NCBI GenBank assembly: GCA_026390795.1
Contig: JAPLFG010000002.1
Location: forward strand, 62,001 to 126,000
DNA from: Ignavibacteriales bacterium
GTDB lineage: Bacteria > Bacteroidota > Ignavibacteria > Ignavibacteriales > Melioribacteraceae
Direction: 5' to 3'
Length of the DNA: 64,000 nt
The notes beneath the pieces are model-generated. The model worked only from the letters and a program-made list of their open reading frames with translations. It was not told where the DNA came from and searched no databases. Shown piece after piece: positions 28,479-37,251 of this stretch. Each line of letters begins with the position of its first letter. Position 1 is the stretch's first letter. The position numbers and the translations under genes are program-made.

Positions 28479-28779
28479 TTTGGCATTAATATTTCTTTCG
28501 CTTTTCATCTTAGCTTTCGCTTGCAGCAGTGAGAAGATTCCGGAAGAAGTTTTAGTGAAAGTTTATGTGGAGAACATAATTGCAGCCGAGACATATTCCG
28601 CCAATGCCGATTCATTGCGCATTCATAAAGAATCGATTTTTAATAAATATAAAATAACTAAAAAAGATTTTGAGGCGGAACTCGAAAAATATTCCGATGA
28701 TAAAGTAAAATGGGCTGACTTTTTTAAGAAAGCAAACGATTACTTAAACGATCTAAAAAAGAATAATACAATTAATTAA
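28456..28779 (+). CDS. Small lipoprotein (DUF4296-like)
   Basis: The about 107-residue product has a basic N terminus, a hydrophobic stretch (LALIFLSLFILAFAC) ending in a lipobox cysteine, then a helical, charged domain (VYVENIIAAETYS, KYKITKKDFEAELEKYSDD). This resembles the short DUF4296-type lipoproteins of Bacteroidota. The start is uncertain: TTG at 28456 gives a tidy signal peptide; GTG at 28438 is also in frame. Either overlaps the rhomboid end. It converges on recQ, and the ends overlap by 8 bases. Confidence 0.65.
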   Translation: MKPARKNNLALIFLSLFILAFACSSEKIPEEVLVKVYVENIIAAETYSANADSLRIHKESIFNKYKITKKDFEAELEKYSDDKVKWADFFKKANDYLNDLKKNNTIN

Positions 28780-31360
28780 CCCTTCGTTTTGCAACAGCAA
28801 TTCTCAATTTTGCATAACTGATTTTATTGCTGAACGCCTCCCTTAATAATTTTAAATCAGTTGTGCCTTCACTAATAATTTTATTTATCTCTTTCAATTC
28901 GTTCTTGTCAAAAAGAAAGTCAACTTCCAGATTAGGCTGCATTTCTATTAAGGTCTCAATCTGAGTTGAAACAATAGACTCCGGTAGTTTTGTTAGTGAG
29001 GCAATATCGGCTAATGAATATTTTTTCTGAACGAGTTCAAGAACTTTTAATATATTTTCTGGAAGCTTTTTTTGCTTCATCATATCAGTCAAGTTTTTAG
29101 AGTCACCGAATATTTTAAGGACATTTAAAAAATCATCACCAATTTTGTTAAACATACGCTGGCTAAATCCTTCAACATTTAGCAAGCCGGAATGTGTACT
29201 TGGTTTAAGTCTGACAACTTCTCGCAAAATATCATCGGAACAAATTAGGTTGGCATTCTGACCAAATTTATCTGCTGCTTCTTTTCTTATCTGCCTAAGG
29301 AGATTAAATAGTTTGAGTTCTTCTTCATATTCACCAACTCCCGCATTGGAGGCGACTTCTTCTTCAGGTATTAAAAAATTACTTATGCCTATATCCGTGA
29401 GGGATAAAACATCATTTATACTGTGAATCAATTTAGAATTAACAAGTTTAGAAATTGAAATTTCTATTTCATCTTTTCTAAAATGTGTGCATGTGTTGAA
29501 AGTCGTAAACTTTTTCAATGAAGCTAAATCAGTTTTACCGGTAAGAATCTGAATTAAGTTCTTCTTTTTAATCGGTTTTTTTGACTCGTGAATTGTCTGC
29601 AGAATTATCTCTTCCAAATATTCCAGAGTTGTTGCTGAAGCTTGAATGGAACCGGTACAAACATCACATTTACCGCATTTGTAATTTGTATCGAACTGAC
29701 CAAAATATTCAAGAATGTAATTAAATCGGCATTGATCCGTAAAGGCATAACGAACCATCTTATCAAGTTTTGACTTAGCATGTTCGGTAAGCATTCTGGC
29801 TTTTTCAAGATTGAGCTGAATATACTTCGCTTCAATTCGGGGTGTAATCAATTTAACAGAAGGGAATAGTGACGGAATATCATAAGAAAAAATCCCGGCT
29901 CTGCCCAATGTTTGCAGAAGATCAATGATTGAATCCTCGGAAATCTCCAGAAGTCGAGATAATTTGTCAACCCCAATTTGTGTTTTCGTATTAAAAATTT
30001 TACTTCCATATTCACGTGCGAGAAGAAGAATCAGATCTTTTAATTCCGCATCGGTAAAACTCTTGGCAAATTGGTTAAGACGGTTCGGCTCAAGAAGAAA
30101 TTGTCCGTAATGTTTATTCTCAAAATCCGATCTGTGGCGTATGTAACCTGACTCTTCTAGAATTTTGATAGAAGCGTTAGTTAGTGCATGGTTTATTTTT
30201 TTTACCGCAAGCAGAGAAAGAAAATTCTTATCTAGCGGGATTTCCTTATCCGGAATGTTTCCAACGGCAACCTTACCGGAATTGCAAATCAATTGATACA
30301 CATCTTCAATCTGCTGGCGGGATGGACTCGAACTTGCAATAAAATATTCCTGAATTAATTTGTCGCGTTCATCATATAATAAATAAATCGATGCATCTTT
30401 CCCGTCCCGTCCCGCTCTCCCTATTTCTTGATAATAATTTTCTATTGTGCCGGGCATGTTATAGTGGAAAATAGTACGAATGTCGCTTTTGTCTATTCCC
30501 ATTCCGAATGCATTCGTTGCAGCAATCACTTTAACCCTGCCGGATAAAAAATCATCTTGAATCATTCTGCGGAGTTCAGCAGCAAGTCCCGCATGATAGT
30601 ACGTACAATCAATCCGGTTGCTCCTTAAGAATTCACTGACTTCCTCGGCAGATTTCCTAGTTGCGGTGTAGATTATTGCTGGTTCTTTTCTTCCTTTCAA
30701 CAACTCTGCAACTTTTTCTTTTTTGTGTTGAGTGTGAATAACATTTAAATGAAAATTTTCTCTTTCAAATCCGCGTACAAAAACTTTGGGATTCTTCAAT
30801 CCAAGTTGATCAATAATATCTTTCCTTACATCTTCGGTTGCAGTTGCCGTGAAAGAAGAAACATTATTTAGTCCGATAAATTCTACAAACTCTTTAATCT
30901 TCCTATAGCTTGGTCTAAAATTGTGTCCCCACTCGCTGATACAATGTGCTTCATCGACAAATAGATTGGAAGGTCTAAGCGATTTTAATCGCTCGGCAAA
31001 ATATCTATTAGAAATTTTTTCAGGCGAAACATATAAGATCTTTATTTTCCCGTTTGCCAAACTTTGCAAAACTTTCTCTATCTCATGTGAGTCTAATGAA
31101 CTGTTAATGAATGCCGCAACAGTCTCAATTTTGTTGATCGAATCCACTTGATCTTTCATCAAAGCAATTAGAGGAGAAATAACAATTGAAAAACCGGGGG
31201 ACATAAGTGCGGGAATTTGATAACATAGTGATTTACCGCCGCCGGTAGGAAGAATAGTAAGTACGCTTTCACCATTTAGAATTGTACTAATTATTTCTTC
31301 TTGAGCCGGTTTAAACTCGGTATAACCAAAAAATTTTTGCAGAATTTCTTTAGAGCGCAT
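28772..31360 (-). CDS. recQ: RecQ-family ATP-dependent DNA helicase
   Basis: The 862-residue helicase has an SF2 core: LPTGGGKSLCYQIPAL (motif I), DEAHCISEWGHNFRPSY (motif II), SFTATAT (motif III), and the motif V/VI region ATNAFGMGIDKSDIR and QEIGRAGRDG. A RecQ zinc-binding domain has the Cys set C...CGKCDVC (about 560-580). It is 250 residues longer than E. coli RecQ. The extra C-terminal part holds an HRDC-like region (about 695-770) and a final helix-turn-helix-like helical segment with SLADIASLTKLPESIV. RecQ unwinds recombination intermediates and stalled-fork DNA. Confidence 0.94.
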   Translation of the reverse strand: MRSKEILQKFFGYTEFKPAQEEIISTILNGESVLTILPTGGGKSLCYQIPALMSPGFSIVISPLIALMKDQVDSINKIETVAAFINSSLDSHEIEKVLQSLANGKIKILYVSPEKISNRYFAERLKSLRPSNLFVDEAHCISEWGHNFRPSYRKIKEFVEFIGLNNVSSFTATATEDVRKDIIDQLGLKNPKVFVRGFERENFHLNVIHTQHKKEKVAELLKGRKEPAIIYTATRKSAEEVSEFLRSNRIDCTYYHAGLAAELRRMIQDDFLSGRVKVIAATNAFGMGIDKSDIRTIFHYNMPGTIENYYQEIGRAGRDGKDASIYLLYDERDKLIQEYFIASSSPSRQQIEDVYQLICNSGKVAVGNIPDKEIPLDKNFLSLLAVKKINHALTNASIKILEESGYIRHRSDFENKHYGQFLLEPNRLNQFAKSFTDAELKDLILLLAREYGSKIFNTKTQIGVDKLSRLLEISEDSIIDLLQTLGRAGIFSYDIPSLFPSVKLITPRIEAKYIQLNLEKARMLTEHAKSKLDKMVRYAFTDQCRFNYILEYFGQFDTNYKCGKCDVCTGSIQASATTLEYLEEIILQTIHESKKPIKKKNLIQILTGKTDLASLKKFTTFNTCTHFRKDEIEISISKLVNSKLIHSINDVLSLTDIGISNFLIPEEEVASNAGVGEYEEELKLFNLLRQIRKEAADKFGQNANLICSDDILREVVRLKPSTHSGLLNVEGFSQRMFNKIGDDFLNVLKIFGDSKNLTDMMKQKKLPENILKVLELVQKKYSLADIASLTKLPESIVSTQIETLIEMQPNLEVDFLFDKNELKEINKIISEGTTDLKLLREAFSNKISYAKLRIAVAKRRVN

Positions 31361-31433
31361 CAATATTAATTTTTGTTTGATCTATTAACATAAGCAATTA
31401 TCTTTAAGCCAAAATAAAAATAGTTGATTAAAT

Positions 31434-32354
31434 ATGCTTAAAATCAATCATATCATAAAAAACTTTGAAAACATCAATGCCCTTAACAACGTTAGTCTAA
31501 CTATTCCGAAAGGTGAGTTTTTTGGACTTCTTGGACCGAATGGTGCCGGCAAATCTACTTTGATGAATATTATCATCGGTTATCTTGAAGCAGATAGCGG
31601 GCAAGTTTATATCGGTGAAGAAAAAATCTCTTCACAAAATATTCAGTTGCGTAAAAAGATTGGATACGTTCCGCAAGAAGTCTCGCTTTATCTTGAACTA
31701 AGCGCATATAAAAACTTGAAAATATTCGGCGAATTGTACGGTATTACTTCAAAAAAACTTGAGAGCAAAATTGAATATGTACTTGACCTGGTTCAGCTAA
31801 AAGATAGAAAGAAAGATCAGGTAAAGGAATTTTCCGGCGGGATGAAGCGCAGACTGAATCTTGCTGCAAGTTTACTTCACGATCCGGAAATTGTGTTATG
31901 CGATGAACCGACTGTTGGCGTAGATCCTCAATCCAGAAATGCAATCTTTGATATGCTCAGTGAGTTAAATAAATCCGGTAAAACAATAGTTTATACAACA
32001 CATTACATGGAAGAAGCGGAACGGCTCTGCTCACGCCTTGCAATAATTGATCACGGAAATATTATTGCAATTGGAACATTGGTTGAATTGATCAACCTTC
32101 TCAATAGGAAAGACACAATAAAAATTCAAAAAACTGCTCTAACGCAAAACAAACTTTCGGCACTCCGCGAGATGGGACTGGTAAATGAATTCGATTTTTA
32201 CTTTGAATTGATGCCGAAAGATGGATATGAGAAAAATTCAAAAATTTTTGGTAAGCTGGAAGAAATAGGAATACCGAACGATTTTATCCAGATCAGCCGC
32301 GCTACTCTTGAAGACGTGTTTCTAAATTTAACCGGAAGGAGTTTGAGAGATTGA
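31434..32354 (+). CDS. ABC transporter ATP-binding protein
   Basis: The 306-residue ATPase has Walker A GPNGAGKST (about residue 37), Q-loop YVPQEVSLY, signature FSGGMKRRLNLA, Walker B IVLCDEPTVGVDP and switch His in YTTHYMEEAERLC. The extra C-terminal 80 residues are typical of the DrrA/NatA/CcmA-like group that works with ABC-2 permeases. It overlaps the permease gene by 4 bases (TTGA). Confidence 0.93.
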   Translation: MLKINHIIKNFENINALNNVSLTIPKGEFFGLLGPNGAGKSTLMNIIIGYLEADSGQVYIGEEKISSQNIQLRKKIGYVPQEVSLYLELSAYKNLKIFGELYGITSKKLESKIEYVLDLVQLKDRKKDQVKEFSGGMKRRLNLAASLLHDPEIVLCDEPTVGVDPQSRNAIFDMLSELNKSGKTIVYTTHYMEEAERLCSRLAIIDHGNIIAIGTLVELINLLNRKDTIKIQKTALTQNKLSALREMGLVNEFDFYFELMPKDGYEKNSKIFGKLEEIGIPNDFIQISRATLEDVFLNLTGRSLRD

Positions 32355-33670
32355 GAACGATAATCCGATTAGTTCAAAAAGATGCCGCAAGATTTTTAAA
32401 CGATAAACGTGCAGTAATTCTAACCTTCCTTGTTCCGATGGTATTGATAATAATTTTTGGAAATATTTTCGGCGGTGATGGAGGAACACGCGGTAAGGCA
32501 AGTTTGATATTGGTAAATGAAAGCAATTCAATTGTTGCAAAACTGTTCGAGACAAAATTGGATTCTTCCAAAGCACTCTTGCCGGTAAAAACTTATGTTG
32601 CTGAAAACGGAAAAGACTCGATCAAATTTGATGAAGAAACAGCAAAAGAGTGGGTGCGTACAGGAAAAATATCCGCCGCTGTTGTAATGCCAAAAGATTT
32701 CTTCACGGATACTTCAACTGCAATTAAATTTAAATTCTATTACGATCCCAAAAATGAAATCGAATCCAATATCATTCAAGGAAATATGCAGCAGTTAATT
32801 TTTACGGCTATTCCTAAAATGATACCGATACTTCTTCAAAGAAGATCAATCTCATATCTTGGTAAAGACAGTACCTCGCGTTTCATGAAAGGAATTAGCA
32901 ATGTAGTGCATCAATTTTACGGTGAATCACCGGATTCGTTTATGAAGAAATGGACTCAAATTGATTCGGCTTCTTTATTCTCGAGTTCAAAAGATACAAG
33001 CAGTGAAGTAAATTTCATGTCAAATGTAATCAAATTTGATAGCGAGCAGCTTGTTGGTAAAAAAATAACAAATCCGGGTTTAACCCGTTCTGTAGGCGGC
33101 TGGGCAATGATGTTCCTTCTCTTTTCGCTGACTGGAGCCGCAACTTCAATCTTTGAAGAAAAAAATGAAGGAACCCTTAAGCGTCTGCTCTGTATGCCGG
33201 TTACTCGTGCGCATATACTTTGGAGTAAATATATCTACGCAATTATTCTTGGCGTAATTCAATTGCTAGTAATGTTCATCTTTTCATGGGCACTTTTTGG
33301 TGTGGAAATATTTGCAAATTTTGGAAACTTATTAATATTGATTATTGCATCGGCTGCGGCTGCCGTTTCATTCGGAATGCTGATTACATCAATCAGTACT
33401 ACCTATAGCCAAGCCAACGGAATTTCAACACTTCTTATTTTAGTGATGTCTGCTCTTGGCGGTTCTTGGTTTCCAACTTCTTTTTTACCGGACTGGATGC
33501 AAGTTATCTCCAAAGGGACTTTAACTTACTGGTCAATGGAAGGATTTCTACAAGTATTATGGCGTCATTCAAACTTTTCTGGAATTGCCGAGAACGTTTT
33601 GATTCTTCTTGCCATTGCATTCTTGATTAATTCCTATGCACTAATTCGGTTCCGTAGAGGGATTATTTAA
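32351..33670 (+). CDS. ABC-2 type transporter permease
   Basis: The 439-residue permease has one N-terminal membrane helix (about 23-41), a large extracytoplasmic domain (about 42-245) and five or six helices at the C-terminal end (about 255-435), the ABC-2 export layout with EGTLKRLLCMPVTRAHILWSKY before the third helix. The start codon is TTG, fixed by the overlap with the ATPase stop. The substrate is unknown; lipids, drugs or polymers are all possible. Confidence 0.9.
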   Translation: MRTIIRLVQKDAARFLNDKRAVILTFLVPMVLIIIFGNIFGGDGGTRGKASLILVNESNSIVAKLFETKLDSSKALLPVKTYVAENGKDSIKFDEETAKEWVRTGKISAAVVMPKDFFTDTSTAIKFKFYYDPKNEIESNIIQGNMQQLIFTAIPKMIPILLQRRSISYLGKDSTSRFMKGISNVVHQFYGESPDSFMKKWTQIDSASLFSSSKDTSSEVNFMSNVIKFDSEQLVGKKITNPGLTRSVGGWAMMFLLFSLTGAATSIFEEKNEGTLKRLLCMPVTRAHILWSKYIYAIILGVIQLLVMFIFSWALFGVEIFANFGNLLILIIASAAAAVSFGMLITSISTTYSQANGISTLLILVMSALGGSWFPTSFLPDWMQVISKGTLTYWSMEGFLQVLWRHSNFSGIAENVLILLAIAFLINSYALIRFRRGII

Positions 33671-33774
33671 AATTTAACGTCGCCTGGTTATTCTCATTGT
33701 TGCTTGGATAATTTTTATTTTTGATAAAAATTAATTTACCCGTCTCATTCTTACCTCTTTTCAAAGTTATTCTC

Positions 33775-33783
33775 TGGTATAAT
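33775..33783 (+). promoter_or_regulatory. Extended -10 promoter before the acyl-CoA dehydrogenase gene
   Basis: TGGTATAAT is a perfect extended -10 box with no convincing -35, 86 bases before the gene. It is read by eye only. Confidence 0.35.
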
Positions 33784-33822
33784 TGTTGCGCATTAAAGTT
33801 TCTATTTTGGTTTTTAGGTATC

Positions 33823-33834
33823 TTTACATGTAAA
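33823..33834. promoter_or_regulatory. Perfect 12-bp palindrome, candidate operator
   Basis: TTTACATGTAAA is a perfect palindrome 35 bases upstream of the 3-hydroxyacyl-CoA dehydrogenase start and downstream of the extended -10 box. A repressor bound here would block transcription. Such a short AT-rich palindrome may be chance. Confidence 0.3.
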
Positions 33835-33868
33835 ATTTAGCACTTAATAAAAAAACAGAGAAAAAAGA

Positions 33869-34804
33869 ATGGCAGAAGAAAAATTGAAATTAGAAGATTT
33901 GCTCGGTGAATCATCCAAAATCGAGGGGACAGGAAGAATCGATTATGTAGCCATTATAGGCGCCGGAGTGATGGGACAAGGAATTGCTCAAACAATTGCT
34001 AATGCCGGGCTTGATGTTCTTCTAGTAGAACGGGATGAAGAGCAGATTGCGAAAGCAAAGGAAAGTCTGAAAGTTTCGATGGAACGAGAGATTGCCCGCT
34101 GGGCAATGACTCAGAGTGAATTAAAATCTGTTCTTAGCAGAATCAAATGGACAATCGACATGAACGAAATTCCGGAATGCGATCTGGTTATTGAAGCTGT
34201 TGATGAGAATTATGATCTAAAGAAAAAAATATTTAAAGAACTTGATGCGATTGCAAAACCCGAAACAATTTTTGTCTCAAACACCTCCACTCTTAGTTTG
34301 ACCAAAATTGCCGAAGTAACAAAACGCCGCGACAAAATTATCGGAATGCATTTCTTAAATCCGGTACCAAAAGTTCCGTTAGTTGAATTAGTACGTGCGT
34401 TAGATACATCCGATAAAACAGTTGAAGTTAGCAAAAAATTTGCAGCACGCATCGGTAAAACCGCTGTTGAAGTTTATGAATATCCCGGATTTGTAACAAC
34501 GCGTGCGATAGTTCCTCTTCTCAATGAAGCGATGCATATTCTTCTTGAAGGGCTTGCAAGCGCAAAAGATATTGATACTGCAATGCGGCTTGGCTACAAC
34601 TTTAATACAGGTCCACTTGAAATGGCTGACTCGATGGGACTTGATGAAGTTCTGGCGTGGATGGAAACTTTATGGACTACTTTAGGAGAACCCCGCTATC
34701 GTCCTTGTCCAATTCTTCGCAAACTTGTAAGGGAAAGAAAACTAGGCAAGAAAACCGGCGAAGGATTTTTTAAATATGATGCAGACGGAAAAATAATCAA
34801 CTAA
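33869..34804 (+). CDS. 3-hydroxyacyl-CoA dehydrogenase
   Basis: The 311-residue NAD-dependent enzyme oxidises 3-hydroxyacyl-CoA (often 3-hydroxybutyryl-CoA). The Rossmann motif IGAGVMGQGIAQTIANAG is near residue 30, preceded by about 25 extra residues. SNTSTLSLTKIA and GMHFLNPVPKVPLVE carry the catalytic Ser and His. The C-terminal domain has the RLGYNFNTGPLEMADSMGLD and KTGEGFFKYD motifs. It precedes acetate kinase by 16 bases, suggesting a shared transcript linking acyl-CoA and acetyl-phosphate metabolism. It is not part of a full beta-oxidation operon here. Confidence 0.92.
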   Translation: MAEEKLKLEDLLGESSKIEGTGRIDYVAIIGAGVMGQGIAQTIANAGLDVLLVERDEEQIAKAKESLKVSMEREIARWAMTQSELKSVLSRIKWTIDMNEIPECDLVIEAVDENYDLKKKIFKELDAIAKPETIFVSNTSTLSLTKIAEVTKRRDKIIGMHFLNPVPKVPLVELVRALDTSDKTVEVSKKFAARIGKTAVEVYEYPGFVTTRAIVPLLNEAMHILLEGLASAKDIDTAMRLGYNFNTGPLEMADSMGLDEVLAWMETLWTTLGEPRYRPCPILRKLVRERKLGKKTGEGFFKYDADGKIIN

Positions 34805-34820
34805 TTATTCTGAGGAAGAA

Positions 34821-36050
34821 ATGAAAGTTTTGGTTCTTAATTGCGGAAGTTCGTCAATCAAATATCAGTTTATAGATACAACGGCAAAAATTACATTGGC
34901 AAAAGGGATGGTTGAACGTATTGGTATGACGAGCGCCATCTTAACACATCAGCCGCATGAAAAAGATAAGATTAAAATTGTTGGTGAAATACTTGATCAT
35001 ACAATCGCTATTGAATATGTGGTCGCAGTACTACTTTCACCAAATCATGGAGTCATTAAAGATAAAAATGAAATTGACGCGGTCGGTCACCGCGTTGTGC
35101 ACGGCGGCGAGACTTTCTCCGGATCAGTTTTGATTACCGATCTTGTCATGAAAGCTCTAAAAGATAATATAGAACTTGCACCGCTTCATAATCCGCCTAA
35201 CATTAAAGGTATTCAAGCAGCAAAGAGTCATCTGCCGAATACTCCTCAAGTCGGAGTTTTCGATACATCATTTCATATTAAGATGCCGCCGCAAGCTTAC
35301 TTGTATGGTATTCCTTATGAACTATATAAAAAATATAAAATACGCCGTTATGGATTTCACGGTACATCTCATCGTTTTGTTTCCGAACGTGCGGCAAAAA
35401 TGCTGGGTAAACCAATTGAGGAATTGAAAATAATTACTGCACATCTTGGTAATGGTTGTTCGATGGCTGCTGTAGACGGTGGAAGATCGGTTGATACTAC
35501 TATGGGTTTTACTCCTCTTGAAGGCTTGATCATGGGAACCAGAAGCGGCGATATGGATCCTTCTGTAATTCTTTACATCATGGCTAAAGAAGGACTTTCA
35601 CTTTCTGAGGCCAACACTCTTCTTAATAAGCATAGTGGATTAATTGGAATTAGCGGTGAAAGCAGCGACATGCGTGAGATTGAAGAAGCTGTTGGAGAGG
35701 GGAATAAAAAAGCAAAATATGCCTTCGATGTTTTCACTTATAGAATCAAAAAATATATTGGCGCTTACGCGGCAGCAATGGGAGGACTTGATGCTGTTGT
35801 TTTCACCGGTGGAATTGGCGAGAACTCAATTATGGTTCGACAAAATTCATGCTCCAATTTAGAATTTCTCGGAATTAAACTTGATGAAGAAGCAAACAAA
35901 AATGTAAAAGGGGAATGCAAAATTTCTACAGCTGACTCAAAAGTAAGTGTACTCAGAATTCCGACCAATGAAGAGTTAGTCATAGCCCTTGATACTGAAG
36001 AAATTGTAAATGGTGAACTCGCTGTTAAACTAGCCGCAAGTGCGCATTAA
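34821..36050 (+). CDS. ackA: Acetate kinase
   Basis: AckA interconverts acetyl phosphate and acetate with ADP/ATP. The 409-residue protein has LNCGSSSIKYQ (phosphate-1), HRVVHGGE, FDTSFH, RRYGFHGTSHRFVS, AHLGNGCSM and VFTGGIGEN motifs in order. GAGGAAGAA lies just before the ATG. A pta gene is not adjacent. A strong terminator follows. Confidence 0.97.
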   Translation: MKVLVLNCGSSSIKYQFIDTTAKITLAKGMVERIGMTSAILTHQPHEKDKIKIVGEILDHTIAIEYVVAVLLSPNHGVIKDKNEIDAVGHRVVHGGETFSGSVLITDLVMKALKDNIELAPLHNPPNIKGIQAAKSHLPNTPQVGVFDTSFHIKMPPQAYLYGIPYELYKKYKIRRYGFHGTSHRFVSERAAKMLGKPIEELKIITAHLGNGCSMAAVDGGRSVDTTMGFTPLEGLIMGTRSGDMDPSVILYIMAKEGLSLSEANTLLNKHSGLIGISGESSDMREIEEAVGEGNKKAKYAFDVFTYRIKKYIGAYAAAMGGLDAVVFTGGIGENSIMVRQNSCSNLEFLGIKLDEEANKNVKGECKISTADSKVSVLRIPTNEELVIALDTEEIVNGELAVKLAASAH

Positions 36051-36062
36051 TTAGACTATTTG

Positions 36063-36088
36063 CCCGCAGAGTAATCTGCGGGTTTGTT
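36063..36088 (+). terminator. Rho-independent terminator after ackA
   Basis: An 8-bp GC-rich stem CCCGCAGA/TCTGCGGG with a GTAA loop is followed by TTTGTT, 13 bases after the ackA stop. Confidence 0.85.
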
Positions 36089-36204
36089 CTCTCGGCTTTA
36101 AAATTATTTCTATAATTTCTTCCTGCCTTAACAAGAATCAAAAAATTTTATTCCAACTGTAAAAAATCTTAAATTGCATCTAACAATAATTTAGCGGGTT
36201 GGAG

Positions 36205-36996
36205 ATGGATTTACAGATAAAAGGAAAAACAGTTTTAGTTACTGCATCAAGCAGTGGTATCGGCAGAAAGACTGCTGAGTTATTCATTAAAGAAGGATGC
36301 AAAGTAGCAATCTGTTCTCACAACAAAGAAAATCTTTTAAAAACTGCACTCGAAATTAAATCATCTTATGGCGTTGAGCCGTTATGGGATCTTTGTGATA
36401 TTAACGAACCGCAAGATATTGAAGATACTGTCGGTGTTGTAAGAAAGAATTTAGGTGACATTGATATACTTGTAAATAATTGCGGAGGACCTGTACCTGG
36501 ATTTTTCGAGGACCTCTATGATGAAAGCTGGGAAAATGCATTTGAACAAGTTTTGATGAGTACGATTCGTTTTACCCGTCTTGTTCTTCCCGGTATGAAA
36601 GCAAAAAATTCCGGGCGAATAATAAATATCACTTCGCTCTCTGTAAAACAACCGGTTGATAATTTAATCCTTTCCAATTCTCTAAGAAGTGCTGTAACCG
36701 GTTTCGCAAAAACTTTAAGCAATCAAGTTGGCAAATACAATATTACTGTTAATAATGTTGCACCCGGGTATACACTTACATCCCGTCTGCATGAATTAGC
36801 TGAGAGCCGCGCAAAAATCGCAAATACAACACCGGAGAAAATTTTAGAATCAATGTCTAATGATGTCCCGATGAAGCGCTTGGCAAGTCCGGAAGAAGTT
36901 GCATCACTCATTGTTTATCTCGCTTCGGAACAAGCCGGATATATAAACGGGCAGACGATTGCTGTAGACGGCGGAGTAATTAAATCAACTTATTAA
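36205..36996 (+). CDS. Atypical SDR-family oxidoreductase
   Basis: The 263-residue protein has the classical SDR dinucleotide motif TASSSGIGR (about residue 12) and VNNCGGP near residue 92, plus the VAPGYTLTSRL and YLASEQAGYINGQTIAVDGG signatures. The catalytic YxxxK is absent: where YSASKAA is expected the sequence is LSNSLRSAV. The catalytic-Ser region is ITSLSVKQP. This variant subfamily, with a conserved NSxR, is known among 3-oxoacyl-ACP-reductase-like proteins of unclear activity. ATG at 36205 (GGAG touches it) or TTG at 36199 may be the start. Confidence 0.8.
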   Translation: MDLQIKGKTVLVTASSSGIGRKTAELFIKEGCKVAICSHNKENLLKTALEIKSSYGVEPLWDLCDINEPQDIEDTVGVVRKNLGDIDILVNNCGGPVPGFFEDLYDESWENAFEQVLMSTIRFTRLVLPGMKAKNSGRIINITSLSVKQPVDNLILSNSLRSAVTGFAKTLSNQVGKYNITVNNVAPGYTLTSRLHELAESRAKIANTTPEKILESMSNDVPMKRLASPEEVASLIVYLASEQAGYINGQTIAVDGGVIKSTY

Positions 36997-37223
36997 TTGA
37001 GAATTGTCAATTTAGAATTGCTAATTCTATGAGAATATTTGAAAAAAATTGTCAATATGGAAATCCAATTCTTCAAAAAAGTTTTCGGATCGGAACAAGA
37101 ATAGTTAAATTATGTTTACTCAATGTTTAAGAAGATTATTAAATCAAGGATTCATTTAAACAATTTATTAAGAAACTGAAAGAAAAATAATTTTCCATTC
37201 TCAATTCGCAATTATCAATTATA
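36992..37223. repeat. Intergenic element with about 28-bp inverted ends, type 3
   Basis: The left end (36992-37019) and the complement of the right end (37195-37223) are imperfect inverted copies, about 22 of 28 positions alike, built of AATTGAGAATTG-like units. The inner 175 bases are AT-rich with no open frame. The element starts inside the stop codon region of the SDR gene. The structure is that of a miniature inverted-repeat element; no target duplication was checked. Confidence 0.6.
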
Positions 37224-37251
37224 GAGCTTTTTCCTCAAAACAGAGGACAAC

